The position numbers and the translations under genes are program-made. From Beauveria sp. NWAFU-1 (lineage: Eukaryota; Ascomycota; Sordariomycetes; Hypocreales; Cordycipitaceae): 64,000 bases of DNA. Below the pieces are notes generated by a model. The model saw only the letters and a list, made by a program, of their open reading frames with translations. It was not told the origin of the DNA and searched no databases. The DNA is taken from positions 682,001 through 746,000 of the forward strand of contig JANBXD010000002.1 in assembly GCA_024472245.1 (NCBI GenBank). The letters are read 5' to 3'. How positions within the stretch are numbered: position 1 is the stretch's first letter; every line of letters starts with the position of its first letter. Below are positions 23,334-36,192 of the stretch, one piece after another.

Positions 23334-26300
23334 AACGCTGTCAGTTATTGCGTTCTTGTAGCACTCGCCATCGATTTGGTAGTTATCGCGTACGAGAAAA
23401 ACGGCTACTGGCTCGCCATCTTTACACTGTGCAGACATGGTCGTGCTAGTGAAAACGGTCCTCCTGACCACTTTAGCTCCAGCGCCACCGAACGGCATCC
23501 TGCGCCGGCCTGTATGAGACCCCTGACACTAGCAAACCGCCAAGGTCAGGTCCAAGAGAAAGACTGTTGCGCCAATGACTGCTGCGCCGAGGTCCAGCTG
23601 TGCCAGCATCAAATTTATGCTATTGGTCTTGTAATCGAATAGATTAATATCCATCGATTCTATCGTGTTTCTATCTTTTCTGCATGACTTCTATCATGTG
23701 GGCCAAAGTCTGAAAGTTGGCTACTGCCATGAACCTCGTCCTCTCCCATTAGCCGACGCCGTTTCACGCTTATTAGCGCCCGTACTAAGCCCAGGCTCCC
23801 TATAAGATAGCATCACAGATAATACGTGTTTGGGATTAAAAAGCATTGGCAGAATAGTCTGAACCAAGAGCTGAATATCCGTAGAAGGGCTTGCATTGAT
23901 TTCATGGACCGCGCACTGGCCGAGTGCCCATTTTCCCCTTTGTTCCTGGGAGTCCACTGCCCGTTCACTTTCGGTGTACCCGCGATGGTCGCACAGGACA
24001 GATGTACACGCAGGAATAATTAGCAGTGACACCGCCCACCAAGAATAGAACGGCGCAAGTCCAAGTAAGAATTAGGCAAAGACTGGCCAAAGTCGCATTG
24101 CAACAGGGCGAAAAAGCAACTGCTCGGTCGGCTGAGGCGCCCTGCTTCCCCCTTGAATATGCCAGAACGCGACTCACCATCGCGTGCTCACTCTGACGGC
24201 TCATGTAACAAGCACAGTGTGATTTCTCTCATGTCAAGTGGAGGTGAGCTTGATCGAGTCATCCGCCGGCAAAGGACAGCGACGCAGTATGTGCAGCAGA
24301 TATTTCCTGCTCCTACTGCATCGAATCATCGTCTGGTCATTCTTTGACCAATGCTGCAAATAATGCCCTGTTTTCCACCGTTGACCAGCCCACCTCGCAG
24401 TGGCAAAGCTTGCTAAAAACCTGGCTTGGGATGCAGGAAGCCGTAACGAGGCTGGGGGACCTTTGTCGTACAAAGTGAGTGCAACCCGACAATCATCTCT
24501 TCTCGGCCTCGAGTATTTCGTGCCAGGGTGGTGTTCATGGGCATGAGCTCCGACAAAGCATCCCCGGATTAACTCGCCCGTTTCTTACTTCTCGAGCATT
24601 ACTTTTTCTTGGCTCATTGTGAGACGATCGCTTTCGAGGGTTGATGAGGAGGGGCAGAAACCGCCCCCCCCTTGCGCTGCTCAAACCTAGCGCACACGGC
24701 AGAGGTTCAAACACCCTCATCGGGGAAGGAGGGGCTGAGCGAAACGGCGCCTCTCACTTTACGTGTATAGAGTTCGTCCAAACTATGATATTGCGATAGT
24801 GCTCAAGAGCTCATTTTTCATGTATGCTTCGCAATGGAATTCTTAGATTTCCTATCAGACAGCCATGTCCTACGCTTCATCATACATTCGATCAAGGCCG
24901 CAACGCCCTCTACATACACTGCTGTTTCTGCACCAGCCACCGTACATGTGCCTACGTTGGAGTCCTGCAACACTTCATTCACCGCATCATGGGAAACGGT
25001 GCTCCTGCATGTACTTTGTAGCAGCCATCCATCCAACACACTCAGTATCTGCAAGGGCAAAAAAGCTGGCCGCACAGCGCACCACCACCCACTTGTTGCG
25101 GTTTGTGTCGCAAATGTAGTGGTGTGGTGGGCTGGCTTCCATTGTTTCCGGTCGCATCCCCAGACGTCTGGCAAGCTTGGCTTGATTCCTTTTCTGCGTT
25201 GCGCGTGTTTTCAATTTGGAATTTACTCGGATGAGTGAGTTTTACTTTTCACCATGGACGCGGACGCTGTTTCTTGTACTCATCTTTCTAGCCTGTACTC
25301 CGTACTGTGTACGTCGATGGGGTTGAAAGTAATGCCTATTTCAGCCACCAACGAAAAGTCTAGCGCCACAGCGTTGCTGGATGCCTCGTGTTGGGTGATG
25401 CTAGCCCTACTTAGGTCCCCAGGTAGCGTGGGTATGTCGTCATACCTTACCCTCATGGCGGGGACTTTCAGCCACAGATGGCGGCCTGCAGGCTGCAGCT
25501 GTGTGTTCCCAGCCACACAGCGCCTGCTCTCTCCACGATCGCATTAGCCACAGCTCAAAATCCCCCACTCGACTAGGTCCGGCGTGCTCGGGTCCACCCG
25601 AAATTGTGGCTTACCATGTGGCTGGTGCTCTGCCATTTCCTCTTTCACTCAGCGCCCAGCCACAACCTTTTTTTCTTGCCCAAGCTTGTTTCCAGCCAAC
25701 CCCCCACGCCCAATGCAGGAGTGGACAAACCATCGTCAACCACTCGTTTCTTTGTCGCTCGACAATCATGAGGTTGGGTTCTAACCTTTTTTTTTTTTCT
25801 TGAAAGAGGCCTCTGTTTCTTTCCCAACACCTTGCATCTTGGCTGCATGTATCCCAACCACTTCAACTCAAACCTGACACTGTGTGCTCGCACCCGCGCC
25901 GCATGTCTGGAATGCGCGTGGCACCAAGACCATTCCACCGCATCGCGTTTCCCTGTAAGCACGCCCCTTGGACCGAATAGACTTTTTTCTCCCTGTCCGT
26001 ATCGTGACTTTTTATTCAATCATTTTCTTCTACCATCTCGCGTCCTTGTTTACCTTGCCGGCGAGTTTCTGTAGCCGCCCGTCCACGTCGCGTCCTTGAA
26101 CCGCCCCCATTTTGCATACCGAAAACCCCTGCTGAAACGTCATCATCGATAAAATCCTCCCTTTTTTCATCGTGTTTTCGATGGCAAGGATTATCCTGGT
26201 GCGATGTGGTGGCAACTGGGAGGTAAGACTGAGCTCCTGATCGACGCGTCGTGTCTTGGTTATACCGGGGCCGATGACTTCTTCCTGTTTTATCCTGCGA

Positions 26301-27372
26301 CTTGTTCCATCGGTCCGGTCCAAGACATTTCTTAATCGGTGCCAATTAACCCACGTTCCCAAGAATCAGACTGGGAAAGGTTCGCCACGTGAAGCGACTC
26401 GTGGCAGTCTGGGCATGTGTGGCATGTCACTGTCTGAGCCACCATTCCCCATTCCAATTGAATCCATTGTACAGGCAGGACAGTGTAAAGGGGTCATCCG
26501 AAAGTCTCTCTTTAATTTGACGTGAAATTGTCGCGTCGCTAACTCTGGTCTTCACGCGTGGAAAGGCTCAACATAGGAATGGCCAAGGTTGGCAAAGTTC
26601 TACAACTCATATTTTGCATACGCGCTATTCTTACTTCTGAACGGGCTTCTGATCAGGACGAGCTCACTTATCTGGTTGTAGAGCTGTCTTTTTTTGCTCT
26701 TCTGGGGTTATCAAATCGAGGTCTCAAGAAGAGCACTGCACATGCATGTGATGCTATCAAGAGATCAAAGAAGAAGTCTCTATCGAGACCCCGATCTTTG
26801 ATTTTACAACAGTCTTTTCCGTGACACTCTTAGGCACGTCAAATAAAGTGAAACTGGAACTTTGGACGTCGTGTTTTTTGTGACAAGGCGCCATTTACGT
26901 GCGCTGACGACCTACACTACCTACCACTGTCCGCAAATGACCGCTAATGAACCAGTAGTCAAGCGCCCTTCCCACCACCATCTCAATGGCGTACGCAGCA
27001 GGAGGTAAACTCGGGTCAATGCGGTCCGTTTTCCGACCATTATGATGAAACTGCATGTTCTATTAGGATATGTTCCTACCCATCCTTCCTAGGCACATGC
27101 GCCCTCCAACCTCCGATGGTTCCGACCTTGCTGGAAACTATCCCAAAGCGCAACCGGCGTGTCAACTCTGTGACCCTCAAAGTCATTGCTGTATGCAGCG
27201 ATTTGCATAAAGGAAGTTAAAAACGCAAATCGGTAGTTTTTTCAAGATCATGGCGGCGCTTATAGCGAGGAACGCGTCCGAGCCAACCATGGGCCAGGGC
27301 AAGAGAGTGGGTCGTCGCAGAATTACACGGTCGAGATTGATGAGTTGGTTCCACCGAGGCGCTTATTATTGA

Positions 27373-29712
27373 ACAAACGTACGCACAATACTTCATCGCA
27401 GCAACGCGGTCAAGTATCAAATTGCCCCTTTCAAAGTTGTCCGTTACAGCTGCGTCCTCTGCGGTATCGGCATCTCAAGTAGTCCTTCCTCGACATCAGA
27501 AGACTGGCTGCGTGAATATCGCGCTGGTGAGTTTGATGCGCGTGGAAGTGATAATGGACGCTGACGCTAGTAGTTTATCGCAGGGGCGCTGATGCTTTTG
27601 TCAGCGGGGTTGCACAATATCACGATGATCCGTCATGGATTGTACCAGTAGACCCAAGTCTTCGATGGGATGCGGTACTTGACCCGGATGGTCTCCTCGA
27701 GGTTCCTGTCATGGACCAGCCAGCTGTTGATGGTGTTCATGGTTTCGTGCTTCACGATGCCTGCTGGCGTCTTTTGCAAAAGGCTGGCGGGGCACCCGCA
27801 TTTTCGAAGAATAGACTGGTGGAGGTCTGCCAGTCACTTCCAATTCCACTCTGGTTCAACAGCGTGACTTGGGGCCATGACTGCGGTGGTCGCCTCAAGC
27901 TGGACACCGAAGTCTGGTATCCATGGAAGGAGATTTTTGAAGCTCACGAGTTCGAGGAACTAAAGCGTCTCGGCTTACTGGAGGACCCGTTTCGCGGCCC
28001 GGATTTGATACCGGGCTTGAATGGGAGGCTTTCCGCATCAAACGTCTCCAAAGACGATGCGTCAAATTTCACTGCACCTTTAGAACCCCGAGGTCGCGGC
28101 GACTGCTTCTCTCGGCTTCCCTGGGAGTTGCGTGAGATGATCCTGATCTACCTAGAAACAAAAGATGCGCTGAACCTTCGCCAATCGTCTTGGTCCTTTC
28201 AACCTCTCTTTTCCAGCCTTGGCTTTTGGCGGTCTCGCTTCGAGCCGGATCGCGAAAGGGGTTTCATATTCGAGGCGAGGGATCAAGCAGTCGCAAACAG
28301 CATCGACGCTCTTCTGAGTCTCTACCGCAGTTCGACGAGCAATGCTTCATCCCTACCACTGTTGAATCGCCAACGTGTATGGAAGTTAGCACGCAAACTA
28401 CTACCGCTCATCAGGCCACCTGGAATGACTAGCACTTCGGACACACTACCAGACACTGGTGACTTGGACGGTTGGATCTCACTCTCCAGCAGTGTATTCT
28501 TACCAGACTCAGTTGCGACTCCAGAACTATCGAGAGCTCCAATGCATTCGACCACGACGACTGAGATGGAAGTCCTCCGGGACCTGTCATCATTGGCATC
28601 GCCATGGTGAATACTGGCATCTGGGACTACATTACAGGGATTCGGATTATCGGCAAGGCTGATGGAAAAGAACAGTTTACGGGGTTTGCATCCGACAGTG
28701 GCGAAATACTTTGCAGTGTCGCGGCACTGCATGGCTTTAATGTGGCAATAGGACCGTACGGGGTACGCGCCCTGCAAATTGTCGGTCCGCGACGAGACAC
28801 ATGCGCATGGGTGGGACGTACCGAACGAGTGCCCATTTCTGAATTACTTGTAGCAAACAAGTTAGTGAACCGCCTACGGGTGACCTGCGATGTCAGTGAA
28901 ACTTGCTCAAAATTGGTAATGACCTCGTGTCTGACCTGCATCACAGGGCTACAAAATAACGGCTTTATCAATAAACTGCGATCAAACCGACAACATAACA
29001 AATCCTGAGCCAGAAAATCTGAGCCTGCGTCATATAGCGATTTGGTATCCCGAAGTGCCACCCGGGGATCTCGTGCTCAATGACAGCTCCTTCACTGGCC
29101 TCCGCCCCGTATCTACCACATACCAGCCAATCTCTTGGATCAAATTCGGCGGACAGCGCGGAGAGAACTTGCCTCACGTGAAAGGTGTAATGATACGATT
29201 CGGCGTCTCTCTGAGCGGCTTGCAGTTTGTGTACGATCGTGACGTTTCCGAGACTGGCAATGCAACTTCTGAGAGACTCGGCCGCTTTGGACCGTCAAAA
29301 ATGGAGGGGGGTTTTCTCTTCTCCATCGACGGGGCTGCAGGCGAACGAATTACTTCGATTTCTGTCGGCCTTGCCGTTTACGAGAACCCGGAATATCCAG
29401 AATACCTTTGTCATGGCATTATTCGGTATTTGACGGTGAGAACTTCCGCACACCATTGCAATACCCTTTGCAGAAGCGAGCAAGATGCTGATTGCTTGAG
29501 CAGATGAGTACCAATTTTGATAGAACGACATGCCTGGGCAAGAAGAAAGATGAATTTCGGATGGGGAATATTGATGTAGCCGGCGGCACAACCATTACTG
29601 GCTTGTACGGACACTTTGTGAGTCTGCAGGCCTGCATCATACATTGGAAAACAGGGAACAGGCCCTGGGGGATGGGCTGATCAATCTAGGTGTGATTTCG
29701 GAACATCTCTAG
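27373..29712 (+). CDS. F-box domain protein, fungal accessory family; 5' end and one internal junction unresolved
   Basis: No ATG is visible in the first exon: the frame is open from 27373 to 27526 and reads RYSCVLCGI (a Cys-x2-Cys start common in such proteins) to WLREYRA. An intron 27527-27573 leads into the main exon from 27574. There, HDACWRLLQKAGG is followed by the F-box RLPWELREMILIYLETKDAL (about 28110-28170). The 3' part joins well: an intron at 28892-28946 (to GYKITALSI), one probably at 29436-29500, and one at 29618-29661 (44 nt) lead to the end DGLINLGVISEHL. Between about 28430 and 28575 the frame changes from phase 0 to phase 2 with no convincing intron, so either a splice was missed or the gene is frameshifted. 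F-box proteins select substrates for SCF ubiquitin ligases; this one's substrate is unknown. It lies just beyond the 3' end of LYS1. Confidence 0.6.
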
Positions 29713-29885
29713 GAATGTGCAAGTCAAGAGGGAAATTGCAAACATCAGCGGCTAGACAGCACAGAATGAGGGCAAGGAGAAGAACAACACAATGCTGTTA
29801 TATATATTCATCAACTATTTTTTTTCGGGAATCACCATACTATCAAAAATACTCATCAAGACGTCAATTGCCCGTCCGCCCCCAT

Positions 29886-31115
29886 CTAAGGCAGTTCTGC
29901 GACGCGGTCTCGGAACGTCTTTTCGGCACGGGTCCACACGCCAGCAGTCTTGCGATCCTTGAGCTCGAGAAGACTGGGGAGGAGCAGGCCGGCGTACTCA
30001 TCACTGGCCTCGCGCGCAATCATGGTCGGCAGGTGGTCAATCGCAATGATGCGCAGCTCGGGTCCGTCGAGCGGGCCCGACGGCGCGACCGTGGGGCTGT
30101 CAAAGGAGCTGTAGCCCGAGTAGACGGGGATCGGGTTGTTCTCGCTGTTGGGGTCGCAGCTGACGTCGCAGATGACGCGCAGACGACGGTCGGGCTTGGA
30201 CAGCCTCTCGAGCGTGGTAAAGGGCGGCACGCGGTGGGCGCCCAGGTAGACGCAGTTGACGAGGATGTCGGCGGCGGTGATTTCGTCAAAGGGCCCGCCC
30301 TTGGCCGTCTCGGCCAGATCCCACTTGATGAGCGACGCGGCGGGGACGCCGGCAGCCTCGCAGGCGGCGGCGGCGCCGTTGCCGCAGCGGCCCAGTGCGC
30401 CGATAATCATCAGCCGCGGGTACTCGCCGTTGTTGAGCGGCAGCGCGTCGGCGAGGGCGGCGCGCACGCGGGTCATGAGCTCCGCGGCCGAGTCAAAGGC
30501 GGGGACGGCGTCCTGCGGCACGCCCGGGTGCAGCATCTGGTGCGACCAGGAGAGCAGCGCGAGGGCCGTGCCGGCGTAGCCAGCGCTCCAGCCAAACGCG
30601 GCTACGCGCTGGCCCTTTTCGTTGACGAGGAACTCGAGATCGTAGAGAATGCCGTTGGCCTTGGCGAAGCGGGAGAGCTCAGTCGCCCACCCGTCCTGCT
30701 TCTTGAAGCAGTGGTGAAAGTGAATAAAGCTGTGCGGCAGCGGCGCTGGAGTTCATTGGTTGTTAGTGATTGAGGTACGGCAACTCGCGCGCAGCCCATC
30801 CGTTTACATACAGCCGTCTGTTGGGAGCTCCTTCAAGCCCAGAATGATGTGGTCCAGGGGCGCCTTGACCCACGAGCCAGCGGGGATAATCTCGGCGCCG
30901 ACGGTTCTGAACTCGTCATCCTTGTAGATGCGGTCGGTTGACTCCTCAACGCGCAAGACGTAGCCGGCATCAATGAGAGCCTTTGCGGTCTGAGGGGACA
31001 CTTGATGAGTTTTGTCAGCTGTGAGCTTTGGTGAGGAAGATTTTCAGAAACGCATACGGGGAGAGCGCCTCTCAAAGGGCTTGGTCTCGGATCTCAGGTG
31101 AATAACGGTAGCCAT
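29886..31115 (-). CDS. LYS1: Saccharopine dehydrogenase (NAD+, L-lysine-forming)
   Basis: Exons on the minus strand: 31115-31058, 31000-30812, 30745-29886, giving 368 aa, the normal fungal length. Splice phases match through split Leu and Ser codons. The enzyme oxidises saccharopine to lysine and 2-oxoglutarate, the last step of the fungal alpha-aminoadipate pathway. The N-terminus reads HLRSETKPFERRSPLSPQ, and the active-site regions KAPLDHIILGLKELP and FIHFHHCFKKQ carry the Lys and His residues conserved in the family. The NAD-binding glycine motif is GALGRCGNG (residues ~199-207). The end (RDRVAELP) lacks the usual SKL-type peroxisomal signal. It is a housekeeping gene inside an otherwise accessory-looking block, and its 3' end is 173 bp from the 3' end of the F-box gene. 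Confidence 0.97.
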
Positions 31116-33841
31116 GATGGTAATGTGATGAGTGGAAAGCTGCGCAAGTCGTGATAGTGAAGCTGGAAAAGCTCTGTTTGTAAGTGACGAGTGACTCAGT
31201 ACGTAAGCTAGCCGATGCCGGCTAGCGCCGGCCTTCCCACCGGAGGCACGTGACAGGTAATCGGCGCCGTTGCCGGCTTCTCAAGAGTGATAGACTAGCA
31301 GATATAGGCGTGTCCCGTATAATAAGCTTTGAGATCTCGTTATTCTTTTCATGTAGTAGTCGGAGATTTATCATGTTCCTTTGCGGCCCATCTCTGTTTA
31401 CGTGCCGTATCGTCTTCGACTTTTTTCTCCTCCTGGCCTTGACCTGATTGGGCCGAGAATACGCAACGACCTACAAGAAAAGGATAACAAGAAGCCCCCA
31501 ACCGAGGCAAGCTTAAGCTGAGGGAGGGAGCGGAACGACGGGACGGCCAAAACGGCATGTATGCATGGTGTCGTTTGGGGAGGGGGGGGAGGGCTGCCGC
31601 GTCAACACGGACGTTTGCTTTGGCATAAGACATTTCCAGCAGCACGCATTTCCAGCAGCACGCAGGTGCGTGTGTATGCTGAAACTCCGAAAACTTGGTC
31701 AATGAGTAGTAGTACCTATCATACCTAGGTAGGTAGTACCCACGCGGCAGGGGGTGTTTTCTGACATGCCCTCTGACATATTTTCACCGTCTGGTCTATT
31801 TTAAGGCATCTTATGAGGAAATCACACTTTTGAAATAATTCTAAGTCTTCTAGCATCACAACTAATAAGCCTAAATCTATCCTACAGTGGGTGGCAACAT
31901 GCCTGAAATTGTTTCATGTACGGAAATGTGTCATGCGTCATGTCAAAGAACACCCGCCACCCTCGTCCGTAGTTATGTTATTCCTCTGCATGATGAGATG
32001 GTGCCAGGAGGGTGGAAAGAGTGCGGGGAGGTTAGCCAGTCAACAGTCATTCGTCAGAGAAAAGAAGGCTCTTTCGCTTAAACTAGTCTAGCCTGAAAAT
32101 TGTGGCTCGTATCTTCGGGGGCGGGTAGAGATTCCTCGGGAGCAGGTAGAGACAAACGCTATAACTAGCATTGCGCCTTTCACCCGCGACCTACTGGGTG
32201 AGATGGGTAAGCGTCGCATCCTAGGCTGCTACCGACCAAACTCCGATGTCCTTCACCGGACAGGGGCACGAAGCGTTAATTCTTATTAGAGGGTGGAGAG
32301 TTACCCAGCATCGGTATGATGCTTACGCACCACACCTAAATAGTAGTAATCGATGGTTTCGCTCACTGCGACAGACACTCAAAGTTACAATAGTATAGGC
32401 CATTGACTTATTTGCAAAAGGCTGGCATGGCACTCTACGAAAACGATACTCATTGTCCTGGGCAATCTTCACTGTTTAAGCGAGCAGTGATTGAGCCAGC
32501 GGTTTCCCCAGCGATTCCCCAGTAATTGAGCCAGGCGATTGAGCCGGCCAGCGATTGAGTCAACGAGGACCAAACGCAGCCGTCCTCGCCCCCTCTCTGA
32601 CACCACTCGAGAGGGTGCTCCCGACCAAATCCGACAAATCACTAATTCCGTCATACTTTCCTACAGAAAAAATTCACCAAAGGTGCATCGCACCTTGATC
32701 TATATCTCTACACTTAGCACTCCTTGTTGAAAAAAAAAGAAGAGATAGAAGAGCTCGTACGTATAAGATGGCCAAGTATATAGTTTGAATAATGATTTTT
32801 CCATCGTAGATAAGCTGTCGTTTATACACACAACTTTTGTTTGTAATGAAACGGGATCAATCTCGGTTTTGGTTGCGAGCACCCTTGAGTGGTGGTGCGA
32901 TAGAGGGGCCGGGACGGCTGGTGCGAGAGAGGGGCATAAGGTGGCATGCACGTCTACCTGAAGAAAAGAGAGCTGGTACCGACAAGGAAGGGCGACGTAC
33001 CTCTTGTTTACGAAGTATTTCACCAGACAGGGGTTAATTCTTGCTGGAGAGAGCTACCCCAGTAGACGGAGCCCTTTTTTGCTACGGACGACCCCTGTAC
33101 TGTAAATTTGGTGGAGCTTCCCATGGAAGTACGTACTTATACCTACCGTACACGCGCCACGCATGGTTTTTGTCCACCCCTTGCCAACCCAAGTTGCCAA
33201 CACCACACCCTGCCACCCCACAAGCCCACCTCCCCGAAATCAACGTGGAAGGTAGGCGGGTGGAGTTTTTGCGCCACTGGCCTCGAGCGGCAGCAACGCC
33301 AGAACCTCTTACTACGACGACGAGTCCCTCAAAATGCAGGACGTGATTTACAATTGATAGATCACCTTCCGCCAATTGGAAGCCTGCAACCGGGCGAACT
33401 CAGGGCCTAACTGGCAGGCGTGGGTCCACATTTTTACTGCAACACAACACGACGTGCCGTCCGGACACATGGGCCCTTACGGACAGTACTGAATAAGCAC
33501 GACGCGCCGCCACCATCCCGATCTAGTCCTCATGTCAGGGCATTTCGCTACCGTCAATGCTCTCATAATGTCATTGGCCACTTTTCATCTCGTCTGGTCT
33601 TTTTATTTCGTCGTTTTTGAGATGATGTTCCGGCTAAACCTTTTGCAAAATGTCATCCGTACTGCCCAGTCTTTATGCTGTACATTTAAAGGCCGCCCGC
33701 CGCAGTGCTACATGAGACTGCATGTAAGAGTTGACTCCTTCCCGTCTATCCTGTTCCCTTAAAGCCAAAGTCCGCTCTCAAAACAGCACAACGTTTCAAA
33801 AGAACCAGATTCCGACCGAGACGAGATCATCCGGCCAGCCA
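31116..33841. other. Intergenic region, about 2.7 kb
   Basis: Between LYS1 (-) and the first Clr5 gene (+). The first ~100 bp are the LYS1 promoter. A near-palindromic CTACC/GGTAG cluster lies at 31709-31740. Degenerate GATTGAGCC repeats lie at 32487-32562. No open frame looks coding. Confidence 0.5.
32487..32562. repeat. Degenerate direct repeats of a GATTGAGCC core
   Basis: Variants of (A/C)G(T/C)GATTGAGCC(A/G)G occur four times: near 32487, 32523 (as TAATTGAGCC), 32537 and 32552 (as GATTGAGTC). Spacing is irregular, so this is a worn minisatellite or chance low complexity. Confidence 0.5.
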
Positions 33842-35234
33842 ATGAACATATCCGGCCCTCCATTGTTTGGCGAGGGGTTTCAAGAGCCCATCTGCTCCGA
33901 CACCTATGGCGCTTCTGTCAAGAAATCTACTGGTATGCTCTTTTGAACTACGGTCTTACTGCAAGAGAGTGTTTTGACAGAGTCTTGTCAGGTAGAGTGT
34001 CTGCTGCATCGGACCACGGTACTGTGGCGGTGCACCGTGGCACCGACAGCCTCGCGGTGAAAACGCAGCACAGCTCACAGAAGTGGGAGGACAAGAAGGA
34101 GACCCTGATTGAGCTTTACATATGTCGGGACATGACCCTCAAGAGTGTTGTGAGCGTTATGAAAGCCCAGGGTTTCCACGCTAGGTGAGCGCATCTCTGG
34201 CCACTTTCCGTTTTCGATGATTTGACCTTGCATCGGCAGTGAAAAACAGTTTCGAGATCACTTTGAAGCCTGGCATGTGCACAAACATCTGAAGCCTGAG
34301 GAGAAGCGTACAATTGCCCAGATTTGGCTCTGGCGCAAGCAGAAATGTGGTCAGGACACCGCTTTTATGGCGTGGAGTCGGCTCGTGTCTCAACACAAAC
34401 TCAGAAGGATTGTCAAGGACCATGGGGAGCCATTGGGACCCGACGACCCAACTTGTGAGTTGCAAATCAATGGGGGCCGAGTATCTTCATAAAGTCAAAG
34501 CTAATGGCATCTGCAATAAAACAGTAATGCCTCCGCCGTTCTGGCTATACTACTGCACCCCTCCTTGGATCAATCCCTCTGACGGTTCGATTATGGTCAC
34601 GCAGGACGGGTTCGGAGAAGTGGCAACACCATCGACGAGCAGTGACTTGGAAGAGCTGCTGCATGTCACGTCAGCAAACAATGTACCAGCGGCCGCCACA
34701 AATCAAGAACTTTTCCAATTTGCACCACCAGACCCTATCTACCTGCCTGCTCTTCTGTGGCCCAATCTCGAACAAGTATCGCTAGGCATGAATACCATGC
34801 ATCAGCTCTTGCCAGCTGAGCCCGAGGAGACAATTACATATCCCCTCTGCTTTCGCTGCGGCTCGTGTGCCGGCCCGGCCATGGTGTCTCTCGTCAACGC
34901 AGCGTCGAACCAGCATCAGCAGACAGCTGAGGGCATCCCGGGATGTTCCCCAAACAACGAGGCGGGCGAGCAAGCGGCCAATTTTGGGGGCCATGCAGTC
35001 AACATTTATCCCAAAAACTTGCAGCAGCCCTGTGGGCAGTATATGTACTCGTTTCCGAACGCGTTCGTTGCTGGTGGTGGATTCGACCAGCTTTCGGCGC
35101 AGGTGAACGCTCCCAGCCAGAACGAGTTGTCGGGCGTGCACGAGGAGAGCCTCGAAAACCCTCAGAGTTTCGAATTGTATTCGACGAATCCGAGCTTCTC
35201 GGCCACCAGGTCGGCAGGCAGCTGGACGATCTGA
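33842..35234 (+). CDS. Clr5-domain protein, short paralogue
   Basis: Exons 33842-33932, 33992-34184, 34240-34454, 34525-35234; the join is 403 codons (402 aa). The three introns are 55-70 nt with GT...AG ends. The Clr5 domain covers about residues 61-112: KWEDKKETLIELYICRDMTL, then SVMKAQGFHAS and the FRDHFEAWHVHKHL end. Clr5 was named for a fission-yeast heterochromatin factor; in filamentous fungi the domain is common at the N-terminus of large accessory proteins, with a presumed DNA- or chromatin-linked role. The rest is low-complexity, with MHQLLPAEPEE followed by CFRCGSC (three Cys), then a Gln/Asn-rich tail. The start is the first in-frame ATG. It resembles the gene at 37147 in sequence, exon sizes and splice phases but lacks its ankyrin half. 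Confidence 0.8.
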
Positions 35235-35737
35235 AAAATCAGTCGCATGGTCGAGGCAGCTCACTAATAAAACATGCCAGACAACAAATCTCTTGGCTAG
35301 CTCTGGGGGAGGTAATCGGCAAACGAAACATCGGTGTTCGGGAAACGTAAAATCGGAGAAACGAGAGCGCAGATAATCGTTGTTGCACTTGTTTGAATAA
35401 TGTAGCCTCGAATTTAAACGAATAGATGAGACTTGAATATTTCGATTCTTTATTCATGTGGCGAACTATTTGAGGATGCGTGGAAGCTCCCTGCGCACGC
35501 CGGTCAGCAGTGACTTGATTTAGTAATGTACCTTCTCTGCACTTTTTTCTCTGGTCGCTCTTGCTTACTGATGCCACTCTGCTTAGCCGGGTTTTAGGAA
35601 ATCAGAGGCTGGAAGGGCCTTTTCCATCTGGTCTCTCCAGTAATCCGGTCCATTTTTGTGTTACTCTTCGATTCCAAGCCTTTCATTGACTTATCGACGG
35701 GTACAGGTCTTTATACTGGCTAGCTACCGTGACAAAA

Positions 35738-35784
35738 GCCTCAGATTTCAGATTTATCTGAAATCTGTCAGATAAATCTGAGGC
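35738..35784. repeat. Nested palindrome (hairpin-forming)
   Basis: Outer arms GCCTCAGATTT (35738-35748) and AAATCTGAGGC (35774-35784) are perfect inverted repeats. The interior offers alternative pairings, AGATTTATCTGA with TCAGATAAATCT and CAGATTT with AAATCTG, because CAGATTT-like units alternate in both orientations. Confidence 0.9.
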
Positions 35785-36156
35785 CCCTGCAGCAGTGTCT
35801 TGTGGCAGGGAGGGGGGAGTGAACGGGTGCGACCGTCAGAAGATTCAACGAACACGGAGCTGCACCGGACCTCATTCCGAATGCAACAGTGACACAACCA
35901 GCAAGCACAATTCTCTCCTGCTGCTGATGCGGAGGAGATTTGTCGGGTAGATGTCCGATTCTCGGCGCCAGCACACTGTCGTGGTCAAGTTCTCTCGGCA
36001 CACTCTTTGAAGCAGCATCGATAGCAAGTGATCAGGGGCTTGTGGCTGCGAGCATTACTGCTACAAAGACGCTACTGCCAAAATTATACCACTGACGTAT
36101 TTGTACGACGCGGCATCTATCTTGCCAACGCACGGGGCGTGTGGCACAAGAAGGGC

Positions 36157-36192
36157 GGTGAAACGGCTGCATATATAATATGCAGCTTCACC
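36157..36192. repeat. Short hairpin-forming inverted repeat
   Basis: GGTGAA plus GCTGCATAT (36166-36174) pair with ATATGCAGC (36178-36186) plus TTCACC, with a three-base loop ATA and a three-base ACG bulge on the left arm. It lies in non-coding DNA. Confidence 0.85.

Larger units (their letters stand above)
20982..27372. other. Gene-poor region, about 6.4 kb
   Basis: Between the disordered-protein gene (-) and the F-box gene (+). It contains many short frames (60-146 codons) without domains or credible exon chains. Notable non-coding features: a GGTCCTGGCCCT-type repeat near 21662-21690, a 15-bp direct repeat at 21924-21961, an A/T-rich stretch at 21745-21795, a cluster of CCAAT boxes at 23178-23333, and a 13-nt T run at 25787-25799. 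No gene is supported. Confidence 0.5.

Noticed and set aside
25787..25799. T run as a transcription terminator
   Set aside because: An isolated T run is not a termination signal for RNA polymerase II, and no Pol III gene is seen beside it.
29715..30773. Plus-strand open frame of 352 codons
   Set aside because: It lies opposite LYS1 exon 3, whose identity and splicing are secure; composition is that of a shadow.
31709..31740. CTACC/GGTAG cluster as a transposon end
   Set aside because: Similar CTACC runs occur elsewhere in the window (6212, 17683), so simple-sequence expansion explains it.
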